From Sipunculus nudus (Eukaryota; Annelida; Sipuncula; Golfingiida; Sipunculidae), in assembly GCA_026874595.1 (NCBI GenBank), contig CM049314.1:15246729-15310728 (forward strand): 64,000 nucleotides of DNA, written 5' to 3'. The notes beneath the pieces are model-generated. The model did not search any database. It had not been told where the DNA came from and saw nothing but the letters and a program-made list of their open reading frames with translations. The position numbers were made by a program, and so were the translations under genes. Shown here piece after piece: positions 11,377-24,846 of this stretch (within the stretch, counting starts at the first letter, position 1; each line of letters starts with the position of its first letter).

Positions 11377-14300
11377 GTGACCTTCCTCCCGCTGGTTCCT
11401 CCACTCATTGTTTTCCTGACCAACAACCCCTTAGTAAAACAATACGACCCCTCCAGCATCAGACGTATTGAATCGGGGGCGGCGCCACTGGCGGGAGATA
11501 TAGCGAAGAAATTATCTAAAACTTACGGTCTGAGTGACATTGCACAAGGTATGACATCGCTCACCGGGCTACCTTTGAGTATATTATGCGTCACCCCATA
11601 TTTTTTCATGTTATCCCTATCAATAAAAATGGGAACAAAGAAGCCATAATTCATAAAGAACCCATAAAATTAATTTACAATCCTGCCATGGCATCAGCAA
11701 TATGTGAAATGAATCTAGGGCGGGTAGTCATCATGTCACCCTACTAACCTGTTATGATTCTTCCGCTAGTAATCAAGATATTATACTTTCCCCTTGTATG
11801 GTTTGAGTGTTTGCAACTTTATCCAAACATAAGAACGGGTTTAAATTAAAATTTGTGGATGATAAGGATAACACCTAAGGACCAACCCTTTAAATATAGG
11901 ATTGAATCTATATCCCGCTAATAATTTGTTTTATTTCAAAGGGTTGTGTACCATTCTTACATAGGGCAAATCTTTTGTCCCCCCTAGAGACCGCCCCATT
12001 CATGGATATTAGGGTCAGCATTTCTTATCCACGTAGTGGTATTACTTAACACATCTAGTTCTTTTTTTATATTTGCTTTTTTCTTATCGACTGGAGTTAT
12101 GTAAAAATTGAAATTAGCTCCAGTTAGGTTCATATTATGATAAACAACCAAATATACGGCCAGGCTGCTACTTATCCCATGGGACACAAGATCTCCAATT
12201 TCACATAACATCCTGCCTGTGTACTTTAGATTTAGCCTCTCTTGTTATCTCTGACAGGGTTCGGTATGACAGAAACGACAGTAGTTGCCATTGTGACTCC
12301 GCCAAACAAAGGGAAATCTGGTTCGGTGGGGATTGCTCTCCCAAACACAGAAATCAAGGTCAGTCAACTAAGCGGTAATAAAAACTAGACAGAGTACTGG
12401 AATTATCAGTCGAGGGGAATTTTAAACATATGAGTTCTGGTGTTAAAAATGTTGGCTTCTTTGACAGTTAACAACTGCATTACAGTTGGTACGACCATAG
12501 GTCCACTTGTTTTTTTTTAAAGCGAGATCATGATTTATTTTAGGTGATCAGAAATAAAATATAAGTAAATGAAATTAAGTTTCTGACAACAGTTTGACAG
12601 AACAACGAGCGCAGAAGGGATCCTACGGGCTTCTATTATCGCTCATTCCCAGTTTTTATCGTGATAAGTCACTATGGTAGGCGATTTGGTTTAAATCAAG
12701 CCTTAAACGAATAAAAAATGTTTCCGCAGATCATCGATGTGTCTACGTGTAAGGAGCTAGGTCCGAACCAGTGCGGGGAATTACTCATACGAGGTCCTCA
12801 GGTGATGAAGGGTTATCATAACAGACCAGAGGCGACAAGAGAAACCATCGACCCAGAGGGGTGGCTACACACAGGTTAGAGCAAACACGTAATGAGGGGA
12901 TATCATAGCAGACCAGAGGCAATAACTGAGAGCATAGACCTAGAGAGGTGCCTACACAGGTTAGAACAAACACCTTATGCAGGGTTATCATAACAGACCA
13001 GAGGCAACAAGGGAAAGCTAAGACCCAGAGGGGTGGCTACACACAGGTTAGAACAAACACGTTATGCAGGGTTATCATAACAGAACAGAGGCAACAAGGG
13101 AAAGTTTAGACCCAGAGGGGCGGCTACACACAGGTTAGAACAAACACGTAATGAGGGGATATCATAGCAGACCAGAGGCAATAACTGAGAGCATAGACCC
13201 AATGAGGTGCCTACACAGGTTAGAACAAACACCTTATGCAGGGTTATCATAACAGACCAGAGGCAACAAGGGAAAGCATAGACCCAGAGGGGGTGGCTAC
13301 ACACAGGTTAGAACAAACACGTTATGCAGGGTTATCATAACAGAACAGAGGCAACAAGGGAAAGCTTAGACCTACAGGGGTGGCTACACATAGGTAAGTA
13401 CAAACACATGATGAGGGGACATCACAGCAGATCAGAGACGAAGAGATCGATTGATTCTGAGGGACAATGTGAGATTGATGTGTCGGAGGTACTACCACTC
13501 ATCAAAGTAAAAGACCATTAAGACCATCTACCAAAGCCAAAACCAAAGCCCAGGGGTGGGAGGAGTAGTTGGTCAGTATGGTGGCGAAGTCCGACCACTA
13601 CTGATATTACATTTAACGAGATATTGGTAAGGCTCATCACGTTGACTAACGTAGGTCACTACTGACCGGTAATAAAACTACTTCAGACGGAAGACAGGCA
13701 GGGAAACAAAAGAAGAGAAAACAAAGAAGAACCCTGCACCAAGCAACCTGGTGCCATGATACCATTCGAACGCAACAGAGAAAGAATTAAAGGGGCATGG
13801 TCACGGACGGAGAACGTGCAGGAGTATTCCCAGATACCCTGGAGGAGAACGTCATGGCCGGAACTGCCCGCCGCAACCTTAAGGGTAACGGCGATCGGTA
13901 ATACCTCGGGGGGGGGGGGGGGGGTGTTAAAGGCGAAGCTCAAAGAGAGCATTAAGAATCTGATGATTATTCCATAATCCAACGGGCGATTGTTACATTG
14001 ATAATGTTATGGCCATGAGAGGGATCGCTTCATTAGTGGACTGCGTGAACAGCCGCATGGGCCCTATGACACGGAGACATTAATGGAATCCTCTCATCGG
14101 ACAGTTAACCGAACCAAGATTATGTATAACGTTCAGTACACAGAACGAACCAAGGTCTAGAAGCTTCCGAAAATCTCAGATTCTTACGCAAAACGTTAGC
14201 AACTGACGGGAAATCCGGAGGAAAAATGGTGTGAGAAGATCAACCAATCTTAAGGTTTCATCTCTAAGCATCATCTCTCTCTCGTTGCCTTAAGTACTTT

Positions 14301-17300
14301 GCCCCAAGCTCATTTAATGATTAACAGTGACTCACTCATATCTCAATGCTCACCAAAATGTCTTGCCCAAGTTCATACAGCAGTTAAAACTTATATAGCT
14401 TTAATTAAACTATGTACAGGTTTAGAATATGTCTTGGCGCTATGGCATCCCACCGAATGCTGTAATATGGCCCCACTGCAAACGATAGTATTTGTCAGAT
14501 ACCAGAATACCAGAAAGTTCCCCAAGCTTGTTTCCCACTGAAGCTTGTATGATGGTATCACTGAAAAAGGCACTCGCCTAGAAATTAAGAGGGGTAAGAC
14601 ATTTGAATGTCCTAGCACAAAAACACATGTTAGGTAAAGAAAAAAATCCCTGTATCCCTACCTTTGCAGAAGGGAATCTTACTACATAGTTCGTCTCAAG
14701 GTTGAATTTATGCTCATTCTCACTAAGGGACTTAGTTTTTAAGACTTGCAGTATTTGGTTATTGTAACAGGCTTTAGCATATAGGTTACAGGGATTGAAA
14801 CTCATATTAATCTATTATAGATATAAACTTCAGTAAATTAATTGTTCTGCCGTTGCTCATTGAGAATAATTAGATGCAGGCTTACCGTATCGGAAGCTTT
14901 CTCCCTGTATATCATTGAACCACGGTCATGGCTATATTTGACATCACTGTCCCTCTCTTTGGAGGAACCATAGTCAAGAACATCAGAGCTGTGTCCCTAG
15001 GATACTGTTAAGATACAGAATAAGTTGCAAGAAAAGTCACACAGCGGCAAGAGTGACCATTTTCATGGTGAATTAATGTCAACAGTTGACTGCCTCCTGC
15101 AGTGAAAATATCTGCTTGTCCCAAATATGACAAAATACCGTTTAGCTTGTTTCAGATCACACCTCAGATCACGGTTCAAAAGAAGTTGGCCAACTCACTT
15201 TTAGATTCAGATCTGCCTTGCCTTAAAAATCACAAAATAAACCGAAGTAACTTTCATTAAGAAATATATTTTAGCCTATGCATACGGCATTCCATGGACA
15301 TTTTACAAAATGTCCTTACTATTATTTCATGTCCTCTCATGGTTTACTGACCTCATGCCGTAAATATTATTTCTGGTAATTATAAGGTGCTAATGCAGAG
15401 TGCTGGAAAACTGTCACTGGTAAATCCTTGCGTTTATAAAAGGGATATCCCTTTGAGAATGTTATTTTTATTGAGTAGTTATTCAGATCAATTGTTTCGG
15501 TTACGGGGCATTTAGAAACCAAAGAGCACCACCAGGGGTGCGTAATATGCCCTTCATATTTCTTGTGACATCTTACCTCAATAAATATACATCAATTTTG
15601 ACAGGAATAAAACATAGGTGATATATTATTTTATTAGTTAATATTTATATTGAGTTTCATTAAAACCCATTACATTTCTGCTGAATTTTGCTGTTATCAA
15701 TAATAAGCGAGATATTATATTGGTTAAAATTTTTGTTGAGTACATTGAAATCCATCATAATCCTGCTAAGTTATGGCAGGGACACTATAAAGTAGTATAT
15801 ATGTGTAGATTTTGCCTATAATAAAACACGACCTAGTTAAACTATAGGTAACGTGAAAAAACATCAGCGTACTACGGAGCAATGAGCCCAACAGGAAACT
15901 TTACCCTGACATGTTCATGACCAAAGGTGACCTGTGACCTTGACCTTTAATCACCGAAATTATATAGGAGAATTCTAACCCTCGTTATAACACATATATG
16001 AAATGTGAAAAGAATACGGTGAGTGGTTGAGTTATATAGATATATCCCAAAATTTTAACCTGAGCCGGGTTGGGATCCGTACAAAATTTTTTCTTTAAGT
16101 GCTAATTACTGGCCCAGAAATTAAAATATGGGGAAAATTTTTATAGCTGTGCTGGTAATTGTTACTGTTCATCAGTGTGCTAAATATAATTTAAATATCC
16201 TCATTAACAATGAAATATTTAGCCTAGCAAAAAGAACTTTAACCTGACTTGTTCGTGAACACTGGGGACTTTGACCTTTGGATTTCCAGGTCATAGGGGG
16301 TTCCTAACCTCCTATACAATAAACATATTTGATAATAATAATAATAATTATAATAACGTTTTATAACAGACTCAAATTGCTAATATGAAAACAATCGGGC
16401 AAGTGATTGTTGAGTTATAAAGATTAAACTTTAACCTGGGGTGTCTTCTTACGCCGGCGACGCCAGGGGTACGATATATGCTCTCCTGAACATTGTTCCG
16501 TCGAGCTAAAAATAAACGTAAAGCATGTTATTATTCTGTTTTCTTTTCCAGGTGATATCGCTTATTACGACGAGGACAAATATTTCTACATCGTCGACAG
16601 AATAAAAGAACTTGTTAAATACAAGGGTTTCCAGGTCCCCCCGGCTGAACTAGAGGCGCTTTTACTGTCACACCCAGGGGTCGCTGACGTAGCCGTTACG
16701 GGGGTTCCCGATACCGAGGAGGGGGAACTCCCTATAGCTTACGTGGTCAAAAAGCCCAACGTGGAGCTCTCTGTGAAAGACGTCACCAGTTTCGTAGCAG
16801 GTGAGTGCATTTTTATTTAAATACGTGATTTTGAAATATCAATGATTTATCTGCGCGTGCATCTTTATGTTATTTAAACTTAACTAAAAGAAAATCAGCA
16901 ATAAGGTGTATGAAATCGTTTGTCTGTTTTGATAATTTTCCGAAGAAAAGCGGTGATCCTTGAAATACATATTTTTTAATGTTGGCAAGACCGTCATTTT
17001 TGTGACATTGTTAAAATGCGGTCAACATTTCGGTGATCTCTTTATGTCTTTTGAAGAGCAGCTGGCTTATAAGTTTGCAATCTTAATTCAACATGAACTG
17101 TTTGGAAATTTTATAGCTCCTTTTTGGTTAGATATATGATCGAATGCATTAGCCACATATTCATCACTGATACCAGAAGAAAGGAGAAATATACGAAAGT
17201 AATATCTTTTCATAATATTTTTTTTGCAAATGATATTTTATGTTTTTTTTTTGTGAAACAGTATTATTTGAAAATATCAGAAATCAATCTACATTTTACA

Positions 17301-17985
17301 ACATGGCAAAGCAACTAAAGGCGGGCAAGGTCATTGGTCACATGCTAAAACAGGCTAATTGGCAGCTGTTGTTTGGATGATGTCATGTAAACACTCTTAA
17401 AATATAAGAAGCTCAAATAAAGATAGCCACTCATGCAGGGACACATCATACCTGCCAGATCATTGTGAAGAGAATAAAAAGTTGTGAAACATAAACTGTG
17501 GATTTATGGTAAAATTCTTTATTGTCATATTAGGTTGTCACTTCCATATGTAATTTTTCTGGGGAATTAGTGAAAAATATAAACTTTTTAGAAAGTTAGC
17601 TACAAAAAAACAGGTGGAAATCGCAAGTAGTTAAACGGACTATTACTACGGGAAAAAAAAATTAGGGAAATTATAGTCATTCATTTTCCCATCCTACTTT
17701 TCGTTTCCTGTTATATATGAAGAAGTATCTGCTATGAAATAACTGATATGATATCCTTTTGTCAGTATACTCAAATAACCTTAAGCTAACAATTACAAGT
17801 TATTTATATGACCACTTAATCTGTGTATCATTTTCGTTTTATCATCAGAGAGAGCAGCACCGTACAAGAGACTCCGCGGGGGAGTAGAATTTCTGGATCA
17901 GATTCCGAAGACGGCGAGTGGCAAGATTCTACGTCATCACCTAAAGGAAAGGGCAGTAAAGAAATTGAAGAATGCTAAAATATAA
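11377..17985 (+). CDS. luciferase-like acyl-CoA synthetase B (exons 6-10 only; 5' part absent)
   Basis: Exons 11377-11548, 12258-12358, 12730-12874, 16552-16800 and 17849-17985 join in frame with intact AG/GT borders to 268 codons including the stop. They cover the equivalent of residues 269-535 of gene C. Motifs are [15 protein letters not shown] (A5), [26 protein letters not shown] (A8) and PKTASGKI (A10 lysine). The end is AKI, a weaker PTS1-like tripeptide. No exons 1-5, start codon or N-terminal P-loop are found between gene A and here. Either it is a 5'-truncated duplicate, or an alternative 3' module that gene A exon 5 (same phase 0 junction) could splice into. The reading frame is open throughout, which argues for recent or retained function. 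Exon 8 is the seed of two flanking minisatellites. Two Cys (in STCKEL and NQCGEL) replace Gly and Arg of gene C. Confidence 0.75.
12805..13470 (+). repeat. about 87-bp minisatellite: direct copies of exon 8 end of gene B
   Basis: Eight units, the first being the functional exon end, start at about 12805, 12892, 12977, 13064, 13151, 13236, 13324 and 13411 (spacing 85-88). Each carries the tail of exon 8, a splice-donor-like ACAGGTTAG or ACACAG junction, and about 13 bases of intron 8. Units two to four and five to seven form a 259-bp higher-order repeat. Copies carry 1-bp indels, so later copies cannot simply extend the reading frame. Confidence 0.88.
13471..16551 (+). other. intron 8 of gene B, unique part
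   Basis: About 3 kb between the minisatellite and exon 9. It contains a 16-base G tract near 13908-13923 and otherwise AT-rich sequence. I see no exon or recognisable element. Confidence 0.5.
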
Positions 17986-17999
17986 ATTACAAATGGTCG

Positions 18000-18005
18000 A
18001 ATAAA
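18000..18005 (+). promoter_or_regulatory. polyadenylation signal of gene B
   Basis: AATAAA 15 bases after the stop; a second one lies near 18067. Confidence 0.5.
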
Positions 18006-18345
18006 GCTGATTTACAGAGAAAAGCAAAATCGAAACAACCTCACATGATAGAACCATATATATATTGAATAAAACATAATTTTAATATAAATGTTATTTT
18101 CTCGGTGTTCGAATTATATTTTCATGAGAAAAGACAATATACTTGTGTAGTGTATTATAACAAGTATTGAAATTGTTGAATGACGATTAGATTAATTCAC
18201 GTTAAGTCACCATGGAAATATCATAAGTCTAATAAATTTGACAAAGCAAAGCTGGCGTGAAGACGTGTTTGACAAGCTCATATATATTGATGTAGGAATG
18301 CTAATACGACACCGTAATAATGTTCTGAATATATCATTTAAATAA

Positions 18346-21300
18346 TAATAATAATAATTTATTTTATATAGCGTAAAATCCACAGAGTGCTCTAAAACGC
18401 TGTACAAATGATATGAATAAACATAATAAAAATATACATGTGTATGCTTATCAATAAAGATAAAAAGGTATTTATCCATGTACACAATAAAAGTCTTTAT
18501 GTACTAAAATGATTTATGAATAAGAATGTTTTCAACTGACTCTTAAACTGAGAATAACTGGACATGGATCTCAACTTCGCTGGGAGATCATTCCACATTT
18601 TAGGCCCTGCGACACTGAAGGCACTATTTTGTACTCGTGTTGATTTTGTGAATGGGACATGCAGTAAATATTGGTCGGCAGAACGCAGTGCTCTGCATGG
18701 ATTGTATAGTTGCAACAATTCCTGAAGATACTGGGGTGCAAGCCCATAGACACCAAAGTCAGAAATTTAAATTTCACTCGCTGTTCAACTGGCAACCAGT
18801 GAAGAGCATACAAAACTGGTGTGATGTGTTCCGAATGATTTCCCAGTGAGAATTCTAGCTGCAACATTTTGAATACGTTGCAGGCGATTCAATTGAGCAG
18901 ATGTAGCACCGCATAAGAGTGTATTGCAGTAATCCAGCTTGGTCGTTATAAATGAATGAATGACCGTTTCAAGAGAATCACTATCCAAATAATTCTTTAG
19001 TTTGCCTATATTTCGGATGTGCATATAAGCGGACTTGCACACCGATGAGATATGGGCATCCATCGATGCGTTTTTGAGTTCATTATGATGCCAATATTCC
19101 TGGCAGAATGCGAGGGTAAAATATTACAGTTTCCAATGTGAAGTGTGGGTATGTAAAATATTACAGTTTCCAATGTGAAGTGTGGGTGATGTGAGCTTGG
19201 TTCTCACTGACTGTGATGAAATTACTAAGAAATCGGTCTTGTCACTGTTCAACTTAAGGGTATGTCGACTCATCCAGTTTTGTACTGATGTTATACAGGT
19301 TTCAAGCTGACTAATGGCTCCATCAATGTCGGTGGGTTTGCATGTAATATAAATCTGAGTGTCGTCGGCATATAGATGGTAATTTATGCTCATTTTAACG
19401 AAATATATATCCTAATGACGTTGTGTAGATGGTAAAAAAGGTAGGCCCCAATACTGACCCTTGAGGAACACCACAATTCAACGACTTTGTTCCAGATTTC
19501 ACTCCTTTGATGTGGACACTCTGAGAACGATCCTTTAGGTAAGATGTAAACCATTTTAACACAGTGCCTCCGATTCCCAAATTGTAATGCTCTCAGAAGA
19601 CAGTGGTGATCCACTGTGTCAAATGCAGCTGAAAGGTCTAGTAATACAAGCAGCACAATTTTGCATTCACCAACTGCACGGAAGATATCGTTCTGGACGC
19701 GAACAAGAGCTGTCTCGGTGCTGTGCCCTTTCCTGTAGGCAGATTGAAAAGGCTCTTGAAGACCATTACTGTTCAAATAATCCCTGATTTGTTGATCTAC
19801 CACTTTTTCAAGCACTTTTGAAATAAACGAAAGATTGGAGACTGGTCGATAGTTTTTCGGAAAATTGGGATCTAAAGTTTGTTTTTTGAGCAGAGGGGTC
19901 ACAAGCCTCCTGATTAATGGAACTTTTAATCTTTGTAATTTTGTCATGAAAGTAGTACCCAAACATGGTAACCAACTCAGCTGTTGTTTTGTTTGTGGGC
20001 AGTTGAGTACTGGATTTTTTACCCAACAGTCTGTTTACCATCTGGAATAGATGTCTGGTATCACCTTTATTTTCCATAATGGCTGACTTGAAATAATCTG
20101 CTTTTGTCTGACTGATTAGACTATTGACCAAAGTCCTTCTGTGAATGAACATCTCACGATGAACAGTGAGCTGCGTTTTGCGTCAGAGTCTTTCTGCTTG
20201 CCTCCGTGTTTGTTTGGCCTCACGTATATTGTCTGTGTACCATTCAGCTTCTGAACGAACTGTGATTTTCGGGTTTTTAAAGGGCTAATTCATCCACAAT
20301 GGAAGACAATGTATTATTGTAAGTGTTGACTAACTCATCCAGGGAACAATCTGAGGTCACCGCATCAGGCAGTGCAGACTCTTTGATAGCATATGTCAGA
20401 GAATCTTCATTGATTGAATGCAGCTTTCTATATGTTACTTCCATCACGGGTAGAGGTGGTTTGGCTACAGAGAGGTGAGCAAAAACGGGGTAATGATCTG
20501 GAAAACCGTGATCAACGGAACCTGTAGAAGAAACTAAGGAGTCCCGTGTCCTGGTTATAATGAGGTCTAAAATATGACCATTACGATGTGTGGAACTTGT
20601 CACATGCTGTGTGAGACCAAAGGAATCAATTAGACTAAGAAACTTGGTGCTGTCGTTTGCCTTTTTATCATCCACATGAAAATTAATATCACCGACTAGC
20701 ATCAGCCGGCCTTGCACTGTAGAAAGGGTGTCCAAGTAAACTGTGAAATCACTGAAAAATTGGCTGACTGACAGGCCATTTTTCTTAGATGGAGGAGGTC
20801 TGTAGATGACTGACAAGCGAATGGTTTGCTCAATGGTGACGAGGCATTCTAATACTTCAAATGAATCATACACCATCGATGGACTGATGCTTGAGCATTG
20901 TAGGCTTCTTCTTAGCCTACTTAGTAAGCCTCGCTTCTTCTATGTATAATTGCTGTCCCTCCTCCCCTGGTTGTTCTTGGATAATGTTTTATATCATAAC
21001 CCGGGGGAAGCAGTTCACTGATGATAATTTTATCACTATCTGTGCCAGTGAGCCAGGTTTCTGTAAATGCCAACAAATCCAGATGCTGGTCAACAATAAA
21101 ATCTTGCAGGCTAGTGGCTTTGTTACAGACAGACCATGGATTAAGTAGGGCAAATGAAAGTCCAGGGCTGGATGTTGTTGATGCAGAGTTAAAATGAACT
21201 TCTTGTCTTTTTGTAATATCCATATTCACATAAATTAGATTACTGTGGTTAACATAATGTTTGTTTTGTAAACAAGTCTTAAAGTGCACTGACCTCTGTG

Positions 21301-21547
21301 GCACACTGACCTTTACAGGAATGCGTCTCTTTGCAATACCTTTGGATCCCCTTTTTGTTGGGTGTATTGTCCTTTGAACAATTCCAAGTGATTTTAGAGT
21401 GTCATAAGCACTTGGTGACACTCTGTTCACTGGTCCACGTACAGCTGACCGCAGGCCCAGGAGGAAAGCCCTGGTGTAATGAGCCATTGTATAGTTCACT
21501 GGCCTGTGACTTATCCAAATACGCTGACTCAAGGGGATCAAGTGCAA
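18346..21547 (-). mobile_element. degenerate CR1/L2-like LINE retrotransposon
   Basis: On the minus strand the pieces run in LINE order. An APE endonuclease N-terminus (about 21547-20921) has LLAFTETWL. The endonuclease C-terminus (20876-20277) has SVIYRPP, VGDINFH and DHGFPDHYPV. A linker (20152-19808) has MVNRLLGKKS. The reverse transcriptase has NYRPVSNLSFISKVLEK, LLDLSAAFDTVDH, CGVPQGSVLGP (19962-19390) and the catalytic YADD (near 19370). The C-terminal region has LDYCNTLL and LHWLPVEQRVKF, ending with SFSVAGPKMWNDLP-like sequence (18718-18497). It ends in an (ATT)n tail at about 18346, as L2/CR1 elements do. At least four frame changes mean it is inactive. Confidence 0.85.
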
Positions 21548-23912
21548 ATGTCCAGGTAATCAATGTCCAGTTACCACAGATCAACAAGAACTATTAAAAC
21601 ATCCAATTTTCTTCAAATGTTGATGATTATCTATGTAAACGCCGTAATTTTCCTGCTCAGCAAATGTTCAAAGAATGTTTTGTCACTTTTCAGCGCAATA
21701 CATGCTCACAATACAAAAGAAATCCAGACAAATTTGCAGAGCTTAAAATAGGTGCAACCCCTTGGGTGCTGACCTTGACCATTAAAGATCTCTTCAAACC
21801 TCTGTTTATGTGAAGATATATGAGACATGATGATATCATACACGGGGTATTTTCAAAATTAGAATGCCATCACAGAAACAGAGAAGTGAAAATAACATAA
21901 ACAGAACACATTAATGGGGAGAATCAATTTAATGGACATTGTAAAATTGATATCCGGATATCGTGCATTGAATTGAGGATATCACGAATATAATAAATAA
22001 TCGATAATATAAAAAAAAAAAACATCACCGACGCAGCAATGATAAGAAGATGTGAAGGATATACGAATACAGGTCGAGGAGCGTAACCACGTGATCACGA
22101 CAGACACTTTAGTGGTTAGTGGTTTAGCATAATCTATCAAATCTGCTTTTAAGATTTCTTTAAATTTTCAAGTTGACATGTGGATCATTTGGAGATCCCC
22201 TTGTAAACATCTGCCACAATGACTGTGTGGAATTTAGAATCACATGTATTTTATTTTCAGATGATGGAAGCACAGAAGAGCTGACATATAGAATTCGTAA
22301 GATAATATCATTGAAGTTCATATTTCCGAACGATGACTCGATAATACTGGGTTCACATGCCTCACCAAACTCCCCCTAAAGTTAGAGATAATTTGTTTTC
22401 TCTTTGTCGACCCAATTTAGCCACAATTGCAATAATGTAAACACTTTTGTCACAAATAAGTTAGAGACGACACACGGTCAAAAAAGTATATCTCCGTCAA
22501 CACGTAAGTAAAATCAAGATTTATATAATAATTAACGGTAGTACCACGTTCTCAACATTTGTTACGTAACACTTCTGTAGCCAATTCTAAGAAATGTCCA
22601 TTTTTGGTCCTGAACAATCTTGAACGATGCCAAGTGTGTTATTTCCCATGTTTGAAAGTAATCTTGATAAATATTACTTGTTTTTGAGTAATGGAGCTAT
22701 TGCAGCGTTGTCTATAGGGGACTACATGAATTATGCATGAAAGGGGTTATTATAATCATGCCAATTTGAAAGTTGAAACAATATCTCATGGTAAACTATC
22801 CATAGAAAATATACGATAGAAAGACGTAATAAATGTTTGTGGTTTTATAAATAAAATAACAGAGGCGCACAACAGGGTGTGTACTGTGTTATTCTTGAAT
22901 GATAAGCACGAATCGCGCATGAAGAACTGTAATTTATTATGCATAAAACATTACCACCGTTATAAACCAAATAATTTCAGCCACCAGACAGTTTTATCTG
23001 ATTGGAAACTACAAAGAAGTATATATGCCTGACAAAATTTGACTGGTCTAGTTTTGTATAACTCCATAACAATATATATCCCGACTTTGTCCTGGGAGTG
23101 GTTCATACTAGCCTTACGAGGTGTCAGCACCGGACAGGGATGCCGCCCTCTGGAGCGTGCACCTGCACCCAGTATCAGCACTTTGGACATTGCGCGAGCC
23201 TCGCGGTTAGGTCAGCATAATATAAACAGCGGGCAACTTACAGGCTGTCTGCCGATCGCGTGGTGACCTGACGTGAACCGGAGCCCCGGCCCTCCCAGCA
23301 CAGCCATACACTGTACGTACGTGCCATTCATTTATTCGTAAAAGGATTAAAGTGAAAAAAGTCCACATTTATTTAATCTGGGACACTTAAGGCACTCATA
23401 TACACCGAATTAAATGTGACAATGACAATATATATTTCCAGTGCACGTCTTGCCGTGCCCCAGGCGCACATTAGAGACACAAAGGCCTATACAAGGCCGC
23501 CGGCTCCGGATTATAAAACTCGAACAAACTTGGTAGGGCCTATACCGTTCCCGTCATTTGTACAGTCTACCCATGAGATGTAAAGAATTCTATATTATAT
23601 TATTGTCCTAAATTGTATTGCGGTTGGTCAAGTGCTGATCATATCTTAGCAACATGAACTCACTGTGTTGGCAGAATGTCACATGATCCATATGTATGGT
23701 CATGTGACTTCTGGAGTTTGGGCAGGTCATCGGGTACGACTCGGAATACATTATCTGCACTTGTTCGATCTAATGCAGAAAAGAGAAGCAGGTTTGCATA
23801 TATTTCCATGAAACCACTAAGAAACGGGCTAATTGTATGGTAGCTGGACCACTATATGGAAATAAGTTTGTGTTTTAAACTGTTTAGTGTTATCCTTGGT
23901 TATGTCAAGATA
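21548..23912. other. intergenic sequence, no gene seen
   Basis: About 2.4 kb with short unrelated open frames only. The first few tens of bases may be the 5' UTR of the LINE. Confidence 0.4.
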
Positions 23913-24608
23913 GGGGAAATCCGTGTAATTTGGACCCCTTAAAGAAAATTGTCGAAAATTTTAAATATATAAAACATATAAAAATTGTAAAATCATTTTT
24001 ATTGAGGAAGCTGGTACAAGAACACTCTACTGTGAGACTAGCAAAATTAATATTACCGACTCTAAAGTCAGTGACAAAATAATTAATTCTGGTCCATATT
24101 ACACACTCTTAATGTAATATGGACCACACAAAAGTGTAATTTGGACCAGTACTTCAACAGATTATAATAAAGTTAATATCCACTTCAAAAGCAGAAATAT
24201 TATTTTATACTCTTTAAGTGACTAATAATGAAGAAAAACATATATCTAAGCATAAGCCAAACATGTTTTCCAGTTTATCATGAAGGAAAAAGAGTTACAA
24301 AATACATATCGTCGATAATATTCACGGTAAATAAAGCTTGCATGGAGACAAAAATTAAACGATACAGAACATAATACTGCAGTTACAATTGAAATTTTTT
24401 ATTCAAGTTAAAATCCACTTCAAAAACGGAAATGTTATTTTAACACATTTATTTACCTTTATATGCACGAAGATGAACATGCACCTAACATAAAAGCCAA
24501 ACATGTTTTCTTATTTATTCCTCATGTGTGTGCAATTAGTATACTCTCCTGTACAGGACTGTTATAGACTATGCCCCCTCCCCATATCAACCCCATATAC
24601 TAGTATGC

Positions 24609-24655
<47 letters not shown>
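24609..24655. repeat. (AT)n microsatellite
   Basis: Uninterrupted AT dinucleotides; the adjacent MITE appears to have inserted at this TA-rich target. Confidence 0.9.
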
Positions 24656-24657
<2 letters not shown>

Positions 24658-24660
<3 letters not shown>

Positions 24661-24841
24661 TGAAACCTCTTTGTGTCGAAGTCGAAGGGACCCTCAGAAA
24701 ACTTCGACACATCCGAAGTTCGACACAAGCGGGTTTTATTTGGTAATAATTTAACCAGAGTTGTCCGGAATATCGAGTCTGTAACTTCGACATAAGCGGA
24801 ATATTCGATTTAAGCGAGTTCGACACAACGAGGTTTCACTG
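24658..24841. mobile_element. pogo/Tigger-like MITE, 184 bp
   Basis: The termini CAGTGAAACCTCTTTGTGTC and GACACAACGAGGTTTCACTG are inverted with one mismatch. TA follows the right end and the left end abuts a TA repeat. The interior is built of inverted TTCGACAC words. Confidence 0.75.
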
Positions 24842-24846
24842 TATAT

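Noticed and set aside
12785-13304. Minus-strand open frames across the minisatellite (68 and 80 codons with repeated CYD motifs)
   Set aside because: They are the antisense of the exon 8 copies; the repetition of the peptide reflects the DNA repeat, not a gene.
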